From assembly GCF_018129685.1 (NCBI RefSeq), contig NZ_JAFCLG010000002.1:491377-555376 (forward strand): DNA of 64,000 nt, read 5' to 3'. Position 1 is the first letter of the stretch. Each line of letters starts with the position of its first letter. Made by a program: the position numbers and the translations under genes. Positions 55,029 through 64,000 of the stretch are shown here, piece after piece. The stretch is from Bradyrhizobium manausense. GTDB lineage: Bacteria; Pseudomonadota; Alphaproteobacteria; Rhizobiales; Xanthobacteraceae. The notes below the pieces were generated by a model, which ran no database searches, was not told the DNA's origin, and saw only the letters and a list, made by a program, of their open reading frames with translations.

Positions 55029-55354
55029 ACCAGCACTCCGCCGCCGAACGAAAAGAACGACAGGAAGAATGAGCTCGCCGCGAACGCAATCGACAGACCG
55101 AACACGATCTGGATCAGCCTGCGAAACCCACCTGAGGTGTCGCCAAACGCCAGCGACAAACCCGTGACAATGATGATGATCACGGCCAGTATCTTGGCGA
55201 CGGGACCCTCAACCGATTGCAGGATCTGATTGAGCGGCTGCTCCCAGGGCATGTTCGAGCCGGCAGCCCACGCGGGGACGGAGACCAGCACCTGAACACC
55301 GGCGGCTGCGGCGAACACAATGCGGCGAGGAAAGCAGAAACGTGATCGTGTCAT
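55025..55354 (-). CDS. trbC: Conjugal transfer pilin TrbC (VirB2 type)
   Basis: 109 residues: signal sequence (IVFAAAAGVQVLVSVPAWAA), then MPWEQPLNQILQSVEGPVAK and two hydrophobic segments with GDTSGGFRRLIQIVFG between them. Major subunit of the mating pilus. Overlaps trbB and trbD by 4 bases each. Confidence 0.92.
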   Translation of the reverse strand: MTRSRFCFPRRIVFAAAAGVQVLVSVPAWAAGSNMPWEQPLNQILQSVEGPVAKILAVIIIIVTGLSLAFGDTSGGFRRLIQIVFGLSIAFAASSFFLSFFSFGGGVLV

Positions 55355-56319
55355 GACCGATCTCCCACAGCGTGAAGGACGTAGTCGCCTTGTGAATCAA
55401 GCCCTTCGACACAAGCGAACTCGGCGAGCCGCCGATCGGAGCCGCGGCCTGCCAATACGGCAATGAACTGGATGGTCTCGGCGATCAGGGCGCGTGGGAC
55501 CGTGACAACAGCTTCCTGGATCAGCTGCTCCATCCGGCGAAGCGCGCCGAGCGCGGAACCGGCATGGATGGTGCCTACGCCGCCGGGATGCCCGGTGCCC
55601 CAGGCCTTCAGGAGATCGAGCGCTTCGGCGCCTCTGACTTCACCGATCGGAATCCGATCTGGTCGGAGGCGCAGCGAGGAGCGAACGAGATCGGAGAGCG
55701 AGGCGACACCGTCCTTGGTGCGGAGTGCGACCAGATTTGGTGCCTTGCACTGCAGCTCGCGGGTATCCTCGATGAGCACGACACGATCCGTGGTCTTGGC
55801 GACCTCCGCCAACAGCGCGTTGGTGAGCGTGGTTTTGCCTGTCGAGGTACCACCGGCGACAAGGATATTGCGGCGATCGGCAACGGCAGCGCGCAGTGTT
55901 GCGGCCTGCCCTGACAGCATGATGCCGGCTGCGACATAGTCGTCGAGCGTGAACACGGCGACCGCGGGTTTGCGGATCGCGAAGGCCGGCGCAGCTACCA
56001 CCGGCGGCAGCAACCCCTCGAAGCGCTCACCGGTCTCGGGCAATTCGGCCGATACCCGCGGCGAACCCGGATGCACCTCAACGCCGACATGGTGCGCGAC
56101 AAGCCGCACGATGCGCTCGCCATCATCAGGCGACAAATGTTCGCCAGTATCGACAAGTCCGTCCGTCAACCGATCGATCCAGAGCCGGCCGTCGGGGTTG
56201 AGCATCACCTCGACGATGGAAGCGTCCTCGAGCCAAAGCGCGATGGCCGGGCCCAGCGCGGTGCGCAGCATGCGCGCGCCGCGCGAGGTCGCCTCCTGAT
56301 TGAGATGGTGGATTGCCAC
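55351..56319 (-). CDS. trbB: Conjugal transfer ATPase TrbB (VirB11 type)
   Basis: 322 residues from the GTG at 56319 ([18 protein letters not shown]), with a G-run upstream; homology begins soon after. Walker [20 protein letters not shown], the Asp box [10 protein letters not shown], and [19 protein letters not shown] with the His box. Hexameric cytoplasmic ATPase of the type IV secretion machine. It is separated from copG by 140 bp, a possible internal promoter. Confidence 0.93.
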   Translation of the reverse strand: MAIHHLNQEATSRGARMLRTALGPAIALWLEDASIVEVMLNPDGRLWIDRLTDGLVDTGEHLSPDDGERIVRLVAHHVGVEVHPGSPRVSAELPETGERFEGLLPPVVAAPAFAIRKPAVAVFTLDDYVAAGIMLSGQAATLRAAVADRRNILVAGGTSTGKTTLTNALLAEVAKTTDRVVLIEDTRELQCKAPNLVALRTKDGVASLSDLVRSSLRLRPDRIPIGEVRGAEALDLLKAWGTGHPGGVGTIHAGSALGALRRMEQLIQEAVVTVPRALIAETIQFIAVLAGRGSDRRLAEFACVEGLDSQGDYVLHAVGDRS

Positions 56320-56459
56320 TTCCGTCCCCCCGCTCGACGACGGCCAATTGCTGCCGTGATGTCGGGGACGATTAGAAAAGGCAGGACATACGATCATGCA
56401 ACAAGATCAGATCGGGCGTAGCGCTCTGGCGTAGAAAGACCTGCCAACGGCGAAGCCGT

Positions 56460-56900
56460 TCATGACGAGCCGTCGATATGATCCGTCGTCCTCTCCTTTG
56501 GAATCACATCTTGAGAAACTTCTTGGGCCAGGCTTTGCCCCTTCGCCAGCCGTCGGCCGAGCGCCTCGACAAATCCCTCATAGCGTTCGCGCCCTTTCGC
56601 TTGGGCAGCGGGTTGCGCCGTGTCGGGCAGCGGCGGTGTGACCGTCAACCAAAACCGCACAAACAACGCCAGCGCTTCGTTCGAAATCGTAGTATGACGT
56701 TCCAGCCGCTCGACCTGTCGTGTCAATCGATCGAGCCGACGGCCGAGTGCTGCTTCCATCCGCTCGGAATTATCCGGCGACAGATATGACGACAGTGCGG
56801 TTTCGACGACAAGCGCCTGTGGGACGCGCTTGCGGCCGGCGTAATCGGCGAGTTGACCGGCGAGATCCGGCGGAAGGCGAAAGGTGTGCTTGGTCCGCAT
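56460..56900 (-). CDS. CopG-family ribbon-helix-helix protein
   Basis: 146 residues: N-terminal ribbon-helix-helix (TKHTFRLPPDLAGQLADYAG, VPQALVVETALSSYL), then a heptad-patterned helix (LGRRLDRLTRQVERLERH) and a conserved C-terminal region of the conjugation-linked CopG type (ERYEGFVEALGRRLAKG). It starts 3 bp after the traG stop. Probably an autoregulator of the traG-trb operon. It is a paralogue of the N-terminal domain of the protein at 58981. Confidence 0.87.
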   Translation of the reverse strand: MRTKHTFRLPPDLAGQLADYAGRKRVPQALVVETALSSYLSPDNSERMEAALGRRLDRLTRQVERLERHTTISNEALALFVRFWLTVTPPLPDTAQPAAQAKGRERYEGFVEALGRRLAKGQSLAQEVSQDVIPKERTTDHIDGSS

Positions 56901-56903
56901 CGG

Positions 56904-58904
56904 CTACTCCGAGAGTTTCATGCCATCGCCGGGATCCAGCGCAGCCTGGCGCGCGAGACCGCGGGCTTGCTGCCGCAACGCGCGGGCGCGCACGGCATCA
57001 CCATCTGGATCCTCCTCGGCAAAGGTGAACTCTGGCATCGCCTTTGCGTGCTCCGGCACGATCTCTTCGTGTTGGGGCAGCTCCGGCTCGCGGCGGATCC
57101 CGCCATTCGCGGGATCAGCGATGAGCGCCCCGCCTGACGAGCATAATTCCTGGCCAGGGTTGAGAACCGGTGCTGGCGACCGGCTCCAATCGTCTGATGG
57201 CGGGAGACCGGGTCGATTGCTTACCGACTGTGGCGGTGAGAGCACCCGCTCCGTCAACCTGATATCTTCATAATAACGCGCCTTCTTCGCCCGGATCGGC
57301 GGAACGCCGGAGACGAGGACCAATTCATCGCCGGGCGGTAGCTGCATCACTTCACCTGGCGTGAGCAGCGGCCGCGCCGTCTCCTGCCGCGAGACCATCA
57401 AATGACCGAGCCAGGGACTGAGCCTGTGGCCGGCATAGTTCTTCATCGCCCGCATCTCGGTCGCGGTCCCCAGCGCGTCCGAAACACGCTTCGCCGTGCG
57501 CTCGTCATTGGTGGCAAAGGAAACACGCACATGGCAATTGTCGAGGATAGAATTGTTGGCTCCATAGGCCTTCTCGATCTGATTAAGCGATTGCGCGATC
57601 AGAAAGCTCTTGAGGCCGTAACCGGCCATAAACGCCAGCGCCGACTCGAAGAAGTCTAGACGACCAAGTGCGGGAAATTCATCGAGCATCAGTAACAGCC
57701 GATACCGCCTCCCCTTCGCCTGCAGATCCTCCGTCAACCTCCGGCCGATCTGGTTGAGGATCAACCGCACCAATGGCTTGGTCCTACTGATGTCGGACGG
57801 CGGCACGACCAGATAAAGAGTCGCGGGCCGCTCACCTTCGACGAGATCACGGATACGCCAGTCGCAATGATGGGTGACCTTCGCCACCACCGGGTCGCGA
57901 TAGAGCCCCAGGAACGACATCGCCGTGGAAAGCACGCCAGAACGTTCATTCTCGCTCTTGTTGAGCAATTCTCGCGCTGCGGAGGCAATGACCGGGTGTG
58001 GTCCGGCTTCACCGAGGTGCGCGGTCGTCATCATGGCGCGGAGCGTCACCTCGATCGGGCGTTTTGGGTCGGACAAGAAGCCGGCGACACCGGCAAGCGT
58101 TTTGTCCGGTTCGGCGTACAGAACGTGAAGAATGGCGCCAACCAGAAGGGCGTGACTGGTCTTTTCCCAGTGATTGCGACGTTCAAGCGATCCTTCGGGA
58201 TCGACCAGGACGTCGGCGACATTCTGGACATCGCGCACCTCCCATTCGCCGCGGCGAACTTCCAGCAGCGGATTGTAGGCCGCCGATCTCGTGTTGGTCG
58301 GATCGAACAGCAACACGCGGCCGTGTCTCGCGCGGAAGCCAGACGTCAGGGTCCAATTTTCCCCCTTGATGTCGTGAACGATGCAGCTGCCCGGCCAGGT
58401 CAAAAGCGTCGGCACCACCAGCCCGACACCTTTACCGGATCGGGTTGGCGCAAAGCAGAGCACATGTTCCGGCCCGTCATGACGCAGATAGTCGCGCTCA
58501 AACTTGCCGAGCACGACACCGTCAGGCGCGGTAAGACCGGCGGCACGAATCTCCTTTGGTGTAGCCCAGCGGGCTGAGCCGTAGGTCGCCGCGGTCCTGG
58601 CTTCGCGCGCCCGCCACACCGACATACCGATGGCAACCCCAATGGAGATAAATCCTCCTGATGCGGCGATGTAAGCGCCCTCGACGAAGACATGCGGCGC
58701 ATAGGCATCATAGGCGTACCACCACCAGAAGAATGAGGGCGGCAGATAAATGGGAAGCCCAGAGGCCAGCTCGAACCAGGGATGCCCAAGCTGCGGCTGG
58801 TAACCGAGCTTCCAGGCTACCCACTGGGTGGCCACCCACGTCGTGACGAGCACGATCGAAAGGACGACGAGGATCTGGCCCCAAAGGATTCGTGTCGCGG
58901 ACAT
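56904..58904 (-). CDS. traG: Type IV coupling protein TraG (VirD4 type)
   Basis: 666 residues from ATG 58904 (MSATRILWGQILVVLS); a TTG three codons upstream is possible. N-terminal membrane spans, Walker A in FAPTRSGKGVGLVVP, Walker B in LLMLDEFPALGRLDF, and the coupling-protein segment YGLKSFLIAQSLNQIEK. Inner-membrane ATPase that links the relaxase-DNA complex to the Trb channel. Confidence 0.94.
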   Translation of the reverse strand: MSATRILWGQILVVLSIVLVTTWVATQWVAWKLGYQPQLGHPWFELASGLPIYLPPSFFWWWYAYDAYAPHVFVEGAYIAASGGFISIGVAIGMSVWRAREARTAATYGSARWATPKEIRAAGLTAPDGVVLGKFERDYLRHDGPEHVLCFAPTRSGKGVGLVVPTLLTWPGSCIVHDIKGENWTLTSGFRARHGRVLLFDPTNTRSAAYNPLLEVRRGEWEVRDVQNVADVLVDPEGSLERRNHWEKTSHALLVGAILHVLYAEPDKTLAGVAGFLSDPKRPIEVTLRAMMTTAHLGEAGPHPVIASAARELLNKSENERSGVLSTAMSFLGLYRDPVVAKVTHHCDWRIRDLVEGERPATLYLVVPPSDISRTKPLVRLILNQIGRRLTEDLQAKGRRYRLLLMLDEFPALGRLDFFESALAFMAGYGLKSFLIAQSLNQIEKAYGANNSILDNCHVRVSFATNDERTAKRVSDALGTATEMRAMKNYAGHRLSPWLGHLMVSRQETARPLLTPGEVMQLPPGDELVLVSGVPPIRAKKARYYEDIRLTERVLSPPQSVSNRPGLPPSDDWSRSPAPVLNPGQELCSSGGALIADPANGGIRREPELPQHEEIVPEHAKAMPEFTFAEEDPDGDAVRARALRQQARGLARQAALDPGDGMKLSE

Positions 58905-58980
58905 GGTGATCAAATTTCAAATGCAGCCGCTCGCAATCGACAGACCTCGCATCGTGCGGTGTACCAATCGCGGCGACCGG

Positions 58981-60783
58981 CTACGTTTCGGATGGCCGTG
59001 GCTGCCATATTACCTTTGGCCGCAGAAAAGCACGCGGCATCATGAACCAGATCCATGCCGCGATCTGGAAGACAACAATGAGAGCAAAGGCGGTCTGGTA
59101 TGCCACGTCGGGATAATGTCCGGTGTCCGGGATCCATTGCTGCACCACGAGGCCGGTCGCATATTGTACGGCGAACGCGGCGGCGACGTGAAACAGGTTC
59201 AAAGCCCCATTGGCTCGACCGGTCAACTCCTTCGGGAAATAGTCGGCCAGAATCGCGTAACTGAGCACGGTTGCAGCACCAGTCGCCGCTACACCGCTCC
59301 ACAGCACATAGGAGGGCAATGGCAGCCGTAGGATCAATGCCAATTGAATCGTGATAAAGATGGTCGCAACTCCCCCCAACAGAGGTTCCGGTCCGACGCC
59401 GCGCCGGCGGAGCCGATCGGCCGCGATGCCCAGCCCGATGGCGCCGACACTGAGTGCGACCGCCATGATGAAGAGATGTTGCACCACTGCTGCCCGGTCG
59501 AGGCCATCGACATCGGCAAGCCACTGCGCCGCCCACAAACCCTGCAGTGCCCAGGCCGTTCCGATGCAGCTTGCGGAGAGCGGCGCAAGCCGCCAGAAGC
59601 GCGGATCGGTATAGACCTTCTTCAAGCCGGCCGAGATCGCTTTACTTGCTGGCGCAGCCTCGGGCACCACGATGTGGACCATGATCGCACAGACCGCCGT
59701 CAATGCGGCCAACAGACCAAAGAGTTCACGCCAGCCAATAGATGCGAGCAACAGCTCGGCCGGCCATGTCGCGGTAACCGCGCCGAGCGCGCCAAGCATA
59801 ACCATCAAGCCATTCAGGAGCGGCACCCTCTCCCTGGGAAACCAGAGCACGAGCGCTTGCATGCCCGCGGTCAAGGCGGCGGCGACGCCGAGACCGATCA
59901 AGGCGCGGCCAAGGAGCAGCATGGAGAAATTCTCTGAGGCCGCGAACAGCGCCGAGCCGAGCGCCGCCACCACCATCAATGTGCTTTGCACCCGCCTTGG
60001 CCCGTATCGGTCCAGCAGCATGCCGATCGGGATCTGGGCGGCGGCGAAGGTCAGGAAGTAGACCGACGTCAGCAAGCCAAGATCGCCGGCGCCCAGCCCT
60101 AGCTCTGTGGCGAGATGCGATGCCATCACCGCATTGATCGTCCGAAAGAGGAAAGCGAGGTAATAGCCGGTAACGAACGGCAGGAACACGCGCAGAATTA
60201 ACGACCCTTTTACGGCGAGGTCTGCCACTAGCTGTCGCGTGGTGATGCGCGACGCCTGCGCGGATTGTTTGGGAATAACCGCCGCATCATCTCCATTGTT
60301 ATCTTCTTTGTTGCTACGGCGGGTCGTGCGCTCGGTGAAGCGTGCCTCCGCGAGGTCGTTTGTAGGAGCAGCGGCCCTCGCCGCGCTGGTCCCGTCGATC
60401 GTTTCCTGAATAAGGGGAACTCCCCGATCGACACGCCTTTCCACCTGCGCCGCGAACTCTTCGAAACGTTCGGCTCCGAGCGCGCAAGCCGCTCCCTGGG
60501 CGGTCGCCGGCAATATCGGTGTCACAGCCAAATGGAATCGCGCGTGAAGCGCTACCGTCTCATTCACGACCCTGAGATTCCGATCGAGCTGCTCGAGCTG
60601 ACGGCTCATGGCCGCGAGCTGGCGAGCCAATGTCGCGGTATCGCTTAAATCTTCGTCGGAGCCGAGCAAACGATCGAGGGCTACTTCGACAAGCGCCGAT
60701 TTAGTAGCGCCGGGACGCCTGGCCGCATCAGTCAATCGCGCGGCCGTGCCTTCGGAGAGATAAACACCAATTCTGGGTTTCAT
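58981..60783 (-). CDS. CopG-type RHH domain fused to MFS transporter
   Basis: 600 residues in one uninterrupted frame. Residues 1-150 are a CopG/ribbon-helix-helix protein of the kind found in transfer operons (IGVYLSEGTAARLTDAARR, SALVEVALDRLLG, heptad helix, AERFEEFAAQVERRVDRG), paralogous to the gene at 56460. A hydrophilic linker (about 150-185) leads into a complete 12-span MFS transporter (LRVFLPFVTGYYLAFLFRTI; motif A MLLDRYGPRRVQ; WFPRERVPLLNGLMVMLG). An internal GTG at the start of VADLAVKG could make the transporter alone. It lies 76 bp before traG. The transporter substrate is unknown. Confidence 0.82.
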   Translation of the reverse strand: MKPRIGVYLSEGTAARLTDAARRPGATKSALVEVALDRLLGSDEDLSDTATLARQLAAMSRQLEQLDRNLRVVNETVALHARFHLAVTPILPATAQGAACALGAERFEEFAAQVERRVDRGVPLIQETIDGTSAARAAAPTNDLAEARFTERTTRRSNKEDNNGDDAAVIPKQSAQASRITTRQLVADLAVKGSLILRVFLPFVTGYYLAFLFRTINAVMASHLATELGLGAGDLGLLTSVYFLTFAAAQIPIGMLLDRYGPRRVQSTLMVVAALGSALFAASENFSMLLLGRALIGLGVAAALTAGMQALVLWFPRERVPLLNGLMVMLGALGAVTATWPAELLLASIGWRELFGLLAALTAVCAIMVHIVVPEAAPASKAISAGLKKVYTDPRFWRLAPLSASCIGTAWALQGLWAAQWLADVDGLDRAAVVQHLFIMAVALSVGAIGLGIAADRLRRRGVGPEPLLGGVATIFITIQLALILRLPLPSYVLWSGVAATGAATVLSYAILADYFPKELTGRANGALNLFHVAAAFAVQYATGLVVQQWIPDTGHYPDVAYQTAFALIVVFQIAAWIWFMMPRAFLRPKVIWQPRPSET

Positions 60784-60868
60784 GAGAAGATTCCGCTTAA
60801 ATGCACCCGGTCGTGATCACTTCCGGTCCAGGCGAAACAATTCGGCACCGGCCCGTTCCTGACTGACG

Positions 60869-61777
60869 TCAGAGACCAAGCCCCGCGGTGGGTGCGCGCC
60901 GATGCAATTGCAGGACAGGCCGGGGTTCGGTCCTTGGAAATCCGCGGCGCCAGCTCCCGCGTTCGGCGGCGCCCAGGAAGCTTTCGATTTGTGCATTGAA
61001 AGCGGCCGGTTCTTCCAGATTGATCGCGTGACCGGTATTGGGGCAGATCCACAGGCCCGCGTTGGGGAGAGTGGACTTGAGCATCAGATTGGTCTCGAGG
61101 CAGCGGACATCCTCGTCACCCACCGCGAGCAATACCGGAACCACCATCCCCGAGAACTGATCGCGCAGATCATGCAGTGATGGCCGCAAGGCCTGGCCGC
61201 GCGCCATCGTGTTCGACATTCCCTGCGGCGAATGCTGCCGCAAACGGACCACGAATTCCCGCCAGCCCTTCGGATCCTTGCACTTGAGCTGGACGCGGGC
61301 CGGTCCGCGCGCCATCCTCTCCGCCATCGAGACCATCCCGTGCTCGATGAAGATGCGCGCGAGAACAGAGGATTCCCTCAACCAGCCGTCACGCTGGGAG
61401 GGATGGGAGCCGGAGCCCACGCCGGCCGCGACGATGACGCCGACTTTCTCTGGATAGCGCAGCCCGAACTGCAGAGCGGCATACCCGCCCATACTCAGGC
61501 CGACGAGATGGGCGCGTTCGATCGAAAGATCGCGCATCACGGCGGCGATATCGCCGACCGCGCATTCCCAACCATACAAGAGGGCATCTTCGGGGACATC
61601 GCTTGGCGGATAGCCCCTGGCGTTATAGGCAACGCAACGGTAGCCGCGCGAGAAATGGCGAAGCTGGGCTTCCCATCCGCGGAGGTCGGAAGCGAATTCA
61701 TGGATGAAGATGATCGGATATCCGTAACCGCTTTCCTCGAAGTAAAGCTTGGTTCCGTCGGCTTCGACATACGGCAT
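60869..61777 (-). CDS. Alpha/beta-fold hydrolase within the transfer operon
   Basis: 302 residues from ATG 61777 (MPYVEADGTKLYFEESGYGY), with GAGAAG upstream; the open frame extends 42 codons further. Alpha/beta hydrolase: FIHEFASDLRGWE, GLSMGGYAAL (nucleophile), CPNTGHAINLEEP (histidine). The last 25 or so residues (RRGFPRTEPRPVLQ...) lie beyond the normal fold and may be read-through after a rearrangement. It stands between the relaxase and the RHH-MFS gene, a cargo position. Confidence 0.87.
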   Translation of the reverse strand: MPYVEADGTKLYFEESGYGYPIIFIHEFASDLRGWEAQLRHFSRGYRCVAYNARGYPPSDVPEDALLYGWECAVGDIAAVMRDLSIERAHLVGLSMGGYAALQFGLRYPEKVGVIVAAGVGSGSHPSQRDGWLRESSVLARIFIEHGMVSMAERMARGPARVQLKCKDPKGWREFVVRLRQHSPQGMSNTMARGQALRPSLHDLRDQFSGMVVPVLLAVGDEDVRCLETNLMLKSTLPNAGLWICPNTGHAINLEEPAAFNAQIESFLGAAERGSWRRGFPRTEPRPVLQLHRRAPTAGLGL

Positions 61778-61954
61778 CGCTTCTCGCCCCCATCCCCAAT
61801 TTGCGCGGTCGGGTGCAGAGACAGAAAAACAGATCTGGTTGCAATCACGCGGTCCCTGGCATCGTGTCTTTGCGTAACATGGCGTGGAATCACCGATGCG
61901 CACGGAGTAATCGCTGCTTGCAGAGCTCGATCGTTGTCGACCTCACGGGACACG

Positions 61955-63706
61955 TCAGATTCCAAGCCCGCGCTTTCGACCGAAGCTCCAGTCGACTCCG
62001 CCGCTTGGCAGCATGACGCCGGAGATCTGGCGACCGAGCTGTTGTTCAAGGGCTGGACGCCAGGGCACGAGCTGGAAGCCCAAGCCATCATCGATCATAG
62101 CGAACCGGCCTGAACTCAAGGTGATCCTTTGGCGGTATATACCCTGGACGTACTCACCTTCCGCCGATGGGCGGTAGGCGAGCCTGGCTTCCGCGGCAAT
62201 CTTCCCCACCACGTCGTTCAGCTCTCGCTTTCGCAGCGTATCGAGTAGATCGCGGGCGAAGATGGCCCGTTGCGCCTGCCGGCGGGCCAGCCCTTCGCCG
62301 GCGAGATGTTCAACCCGCCGATCCATGGCATCCCGCACTTCCGTCCCGAAACCGCCTCCCGTCACAACAGGCTCGCGCGCGAGAAGTTGGCGATCCAACC
62401 AAGTCGCTCCTGGCGCTGTGATCTGCTGGTGTAAGGTGAGGTCCGACCGGACCGCCAACGAGAGCCTCTTCCGGCCGTTGGCATCCTCATAACTGCGCGC
62501 CTCGACGACCGCACCGGGCGCAGCATCGCCGGTCAACTCAAGGTCAGAGAACTGAAGATGATGTGTCCTGCCGTCGATCCCTTCGACCATGGCATAAGCT
62601 GACCCCTTCAGCTCATCATGCAGCCCCCTCGCTACCAGCCGTCCGAGTACGGGATCACCGGGGTCATCGCCATGCAGGGCAAAGCGGGAAACATCAGGTT
62701 CACGCCCACCTCCCAACAACGTCCGATGCATGGTCTTGATGATATCTCCTCGAACCCCAAGATCGCGCAAGGTCTCTTCAAGCCCAGGCTTCAGCGTCCA
62801 ACAGCCCGGTTCAACCTGCTCGGCGAGACCAAGGCGCTCCAGTTTGGCCGCTCGGCCAATCATCAACCGCCTCAGCTCGGGATCGCCGTCCGGACCGCCT
62901 GGCCGCAGGTCGACCATCCCTGCGCCCTCGTCCGCGGTGTTCCGTAGCGCCCGGTCGAGGTTGGTCCAGCGCTCGGCCTCGACTTCTTTCTCCAGCGTGG
63001 ACCGGATCTCCTGCTCGCTGCGCGGTCCAAGTTCGAGGGTAACCCGCTCTTCAGCACGCGCCCGAAACCCCCGGCTGATGTAATCACGGCTGATGACGAG
63101 GTCCCGGCCGTCGTCGGCCAGCCCTCGGATCAGGACATGGACATGAGGATTGTCGGTGTTCCAGTGATCGACAGCGATCCAGTCGAGTTTCGTACCAAGA
63201 TCCCGCTCCGCGTCCACCATCAGCTCCCGCGTGAACGCACGCAGGTCGGTCATCTCAGCCGCATCCTCCGGCGAAACGATGAAGCGGAAGTGATGACGAT
63301 CTTCTTCACACCGCTCAGTAAAGGCGTGCCTGTCGGCTTGGTCGGATCGTGCATCGAACATACGAGCATCCGCGCCATCGCGGGTAACGCCATCCCGCTT
63401 CAGATAGTTGACGTGCTTCGCGAGCGGCGCTGAGCGGAATCGGCTTCCGCGATGCCGAACCACGCGCGCCTTGATCACTACCCGACGCGACGGCGACCGG
63501 AGCGACAGGGCCAACGCTGCGGAACGGCCTCTTCCAAAGCGCGAACCGCTACCTCCCTCCTTCCGGCCAAACCCCCTACCCGTGTGCCCGGCTTTCCTGG
63601 CGGCCCGCATGACCTGGCCAACGAAGCTCCTTGGTTTCGCCGCTCCGCGCCCTTTGTCTCGGATGCGGCCGGGACGGATTCGCAGCTCATCGTCGCGCGG
63701 TTTCAT
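61955..63706 (-). CDS. rlxS: Relaxase/mobilisation nuclease RlxS
   Basis: 583 residues from ATG 63706 (MKPRDDELRIRPGRIRDKGR); an upstream start at 63718 adds four residues. Arg-rich N-terminus, relaxase domain with LAKHVNYLKRDGV (candidate catalytic tyrosine), HHFRFIVSPEDAAEMTDL, and the metal-binding histidine cluster in DHWNTDNPHVHVLIRG. The C-terminus ends GGVDWSFGRKRGLGI, as in the RlxS/VirD2-like relaxases with a DUF3363 region. It nicks and pilots the transferred strand. Farthest upstream transfer gene in view. Confidence 0.9.
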   Translation of the reverse strand: MKPRDDELRIRPGRIRDKGRGAAKPRSFVGQVMRAARKAGHTGRGFGRKEGGSGSRFGRGRSAALALSLRSPSRRVVIKARVVRHRGSRFRSAPLAKHVNYLKRDGVTRDGADARMFDARSDQADRHAFTERCEEDRHHFRFIVSPEDAAEMTDLRAFTRELMVDAERDLGTKLDWIAVDHWNTDNPHVHVLIRGLADDGRDLVISRDYISRGFRARAEERVTLELGPRSEQEIRSTLEKEVEAERWTNLDRALRNTADEGAGMVDLRPGGPDGDPELRRLMIGRAAKLERLGLAEQVEPGCWTLKPGLEETLRDLGVRGDIIKTMHRTLLGGGREPDVSRFALHGDDPGDPVLGRLVARGLHDELKGSAYAMVEGIDGRTHHLQFSDLELTGDAAPGAVVEARSYEDANGRKRLSLAVRSDLTLHQQITAPGATWLDRQLLAREPVVTGGGFGTEVRDAMDRRVEHLAGEGLARRQAQRAIFARDLLDTLRKRELNDVVGKIAAEARLAYRPSAEGEYVQGIYRQRITLSSGRFAMIDDGLGFQLVPWRPALEQQLGRQISGVMLPSGGVDWSFGRKRGLGI

Positions 63707-63853
63707 CGTGTCCTCCAAAGGCTCGGAAGAAGCGATGGCGCCATGAGCGTTGATTGCCTTCGTGTTTCGGAGAAAGCGCCAGCTGGCGATTTCATGCGAG
63801 GCCCTACATCTCCCACTCCCCCAGCCATATCAGCGCGACGGCAGTCGGCGCTT

Positions 63854-63884
63854 TTATCTCGCCATCCGTGGCTCGTATCTCCCC
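63854..63884 (-). other. Repeated GAGATA boxes upstream of relaxase, candidate oriT part
   Basis: On the minus strand GGGGAGATACGAGCC and GGCGAGATAAAAGC are two related boxes 21 bases apart, and a third GGGAGAT occurs nearer the relaxase. They lie in the 294-bp noncoding stretch between the relaxase start and the window edge, where origins of transfer often lie. No nick site can be identified by eye. Confidence 0.3.
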
Positions 63885-64000
63885 GCTCACACTGCCTCAC
63901 GTCAGAACACGCGATAACCCACGACAGACTGCGATGAAGCGCGATCGGGATCATTGCGATCGGACCTCGCTGCCACGACGAACGAACAGGTTGCCTGACT

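Noticed and set aside
63703..63954. 83-codon open frame at the window edge, minus strand
   Set aside because: Overlaps the relaxase start and the candidate oriT; no known family features. Might be part of an unseen gene, but not supportable.

Overview
The window reads as a GC-rich alphaproteobacterial chromosome, most likely Bradyrhizobium, Rhodopseudomonas or a close relative. This is an inference from the BadH/BadI-like ring-opening genes, the Liv-type ABC transporter with an embedded acyl-CoA synthetase, the rhizobial-style IS66 and RIT elements, and a trb/rlxS conjugation module. No rRNA, tRNA or CRISPR array was seen.

1-25.2 kb is a catabolic cluster for CoA-activated acids. It holds three AMP-forming acyl-CoA synthetases (one cut by the window edge), a nitroreductase, an Ltp2-like thiolase homologue with its DUF35 partner, two methylcrotonyl/geranyl-CoA-carboxylase-type beta subunits and one biotin-carrying alpha subunit, an acyl-CoA dehydrogenase, a BadH-like SDR, a BadI-like ring hydrolase, a classical enoyl-CoA hydratase, a hydrolase, a hotdog thioesterase, a complete Liv-type importer and a Baeyer-Villiger-type flavin monooxygenase. 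Together they suggest uptake, CoA activation, oxidation and hydrolytic opening of an alicyclic, branched (terpenoid- or naphthenate-like) acid.

25.3-32.7 kb is a wreckage and nested mobile-element zone. A truncated IclR regulator abuts an oppositely oriented truncated thiolase. Then comes an IS66 element whose tnpB end is replaced by a broken serine-recombinase fragment and whose tnpC is split by a RIT element (three overlapping tyrosine recombinases between perfect 28-bp inverted repeats).

32.8-45.4 kb is a second acyl-CoA region. It has a MarR-controlled divergent locus (hydrolase; two thioesterases; then a free-standing acyl carrier protein), two remnants of RND efflux pumps, a universal stress protein, an IS3 scrap, a NUDIX hydrolase, and a divergent set made of a MaoC-type hydratase, DUF35 protein and Ltp2-like protein opposite a pair of acyl-CoA dehydrogenases. 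That set has the composition of a steroid side-chain (igr/scd-shy-sal type) aldolytic module.

45.4-64 kb is the transfer half of an integrative conjugative element or plasmid: a degenerate LysR copy, an intact LysR, DUF2274, trbI-G-F-L-K-J-E-D-C-B, copG, traG and relaxase rlxS on the minus strand. Between rlxS and traG sit a hydrolase and an unusual single reading frame joining a CopG-type ribbon-helix-helix domain to an MFS transporter. A short motif upstream of three catabolic operons (5.3, 15.96 and 42.94 kb) suggests that the two acyl-CoA regions share a regulator.
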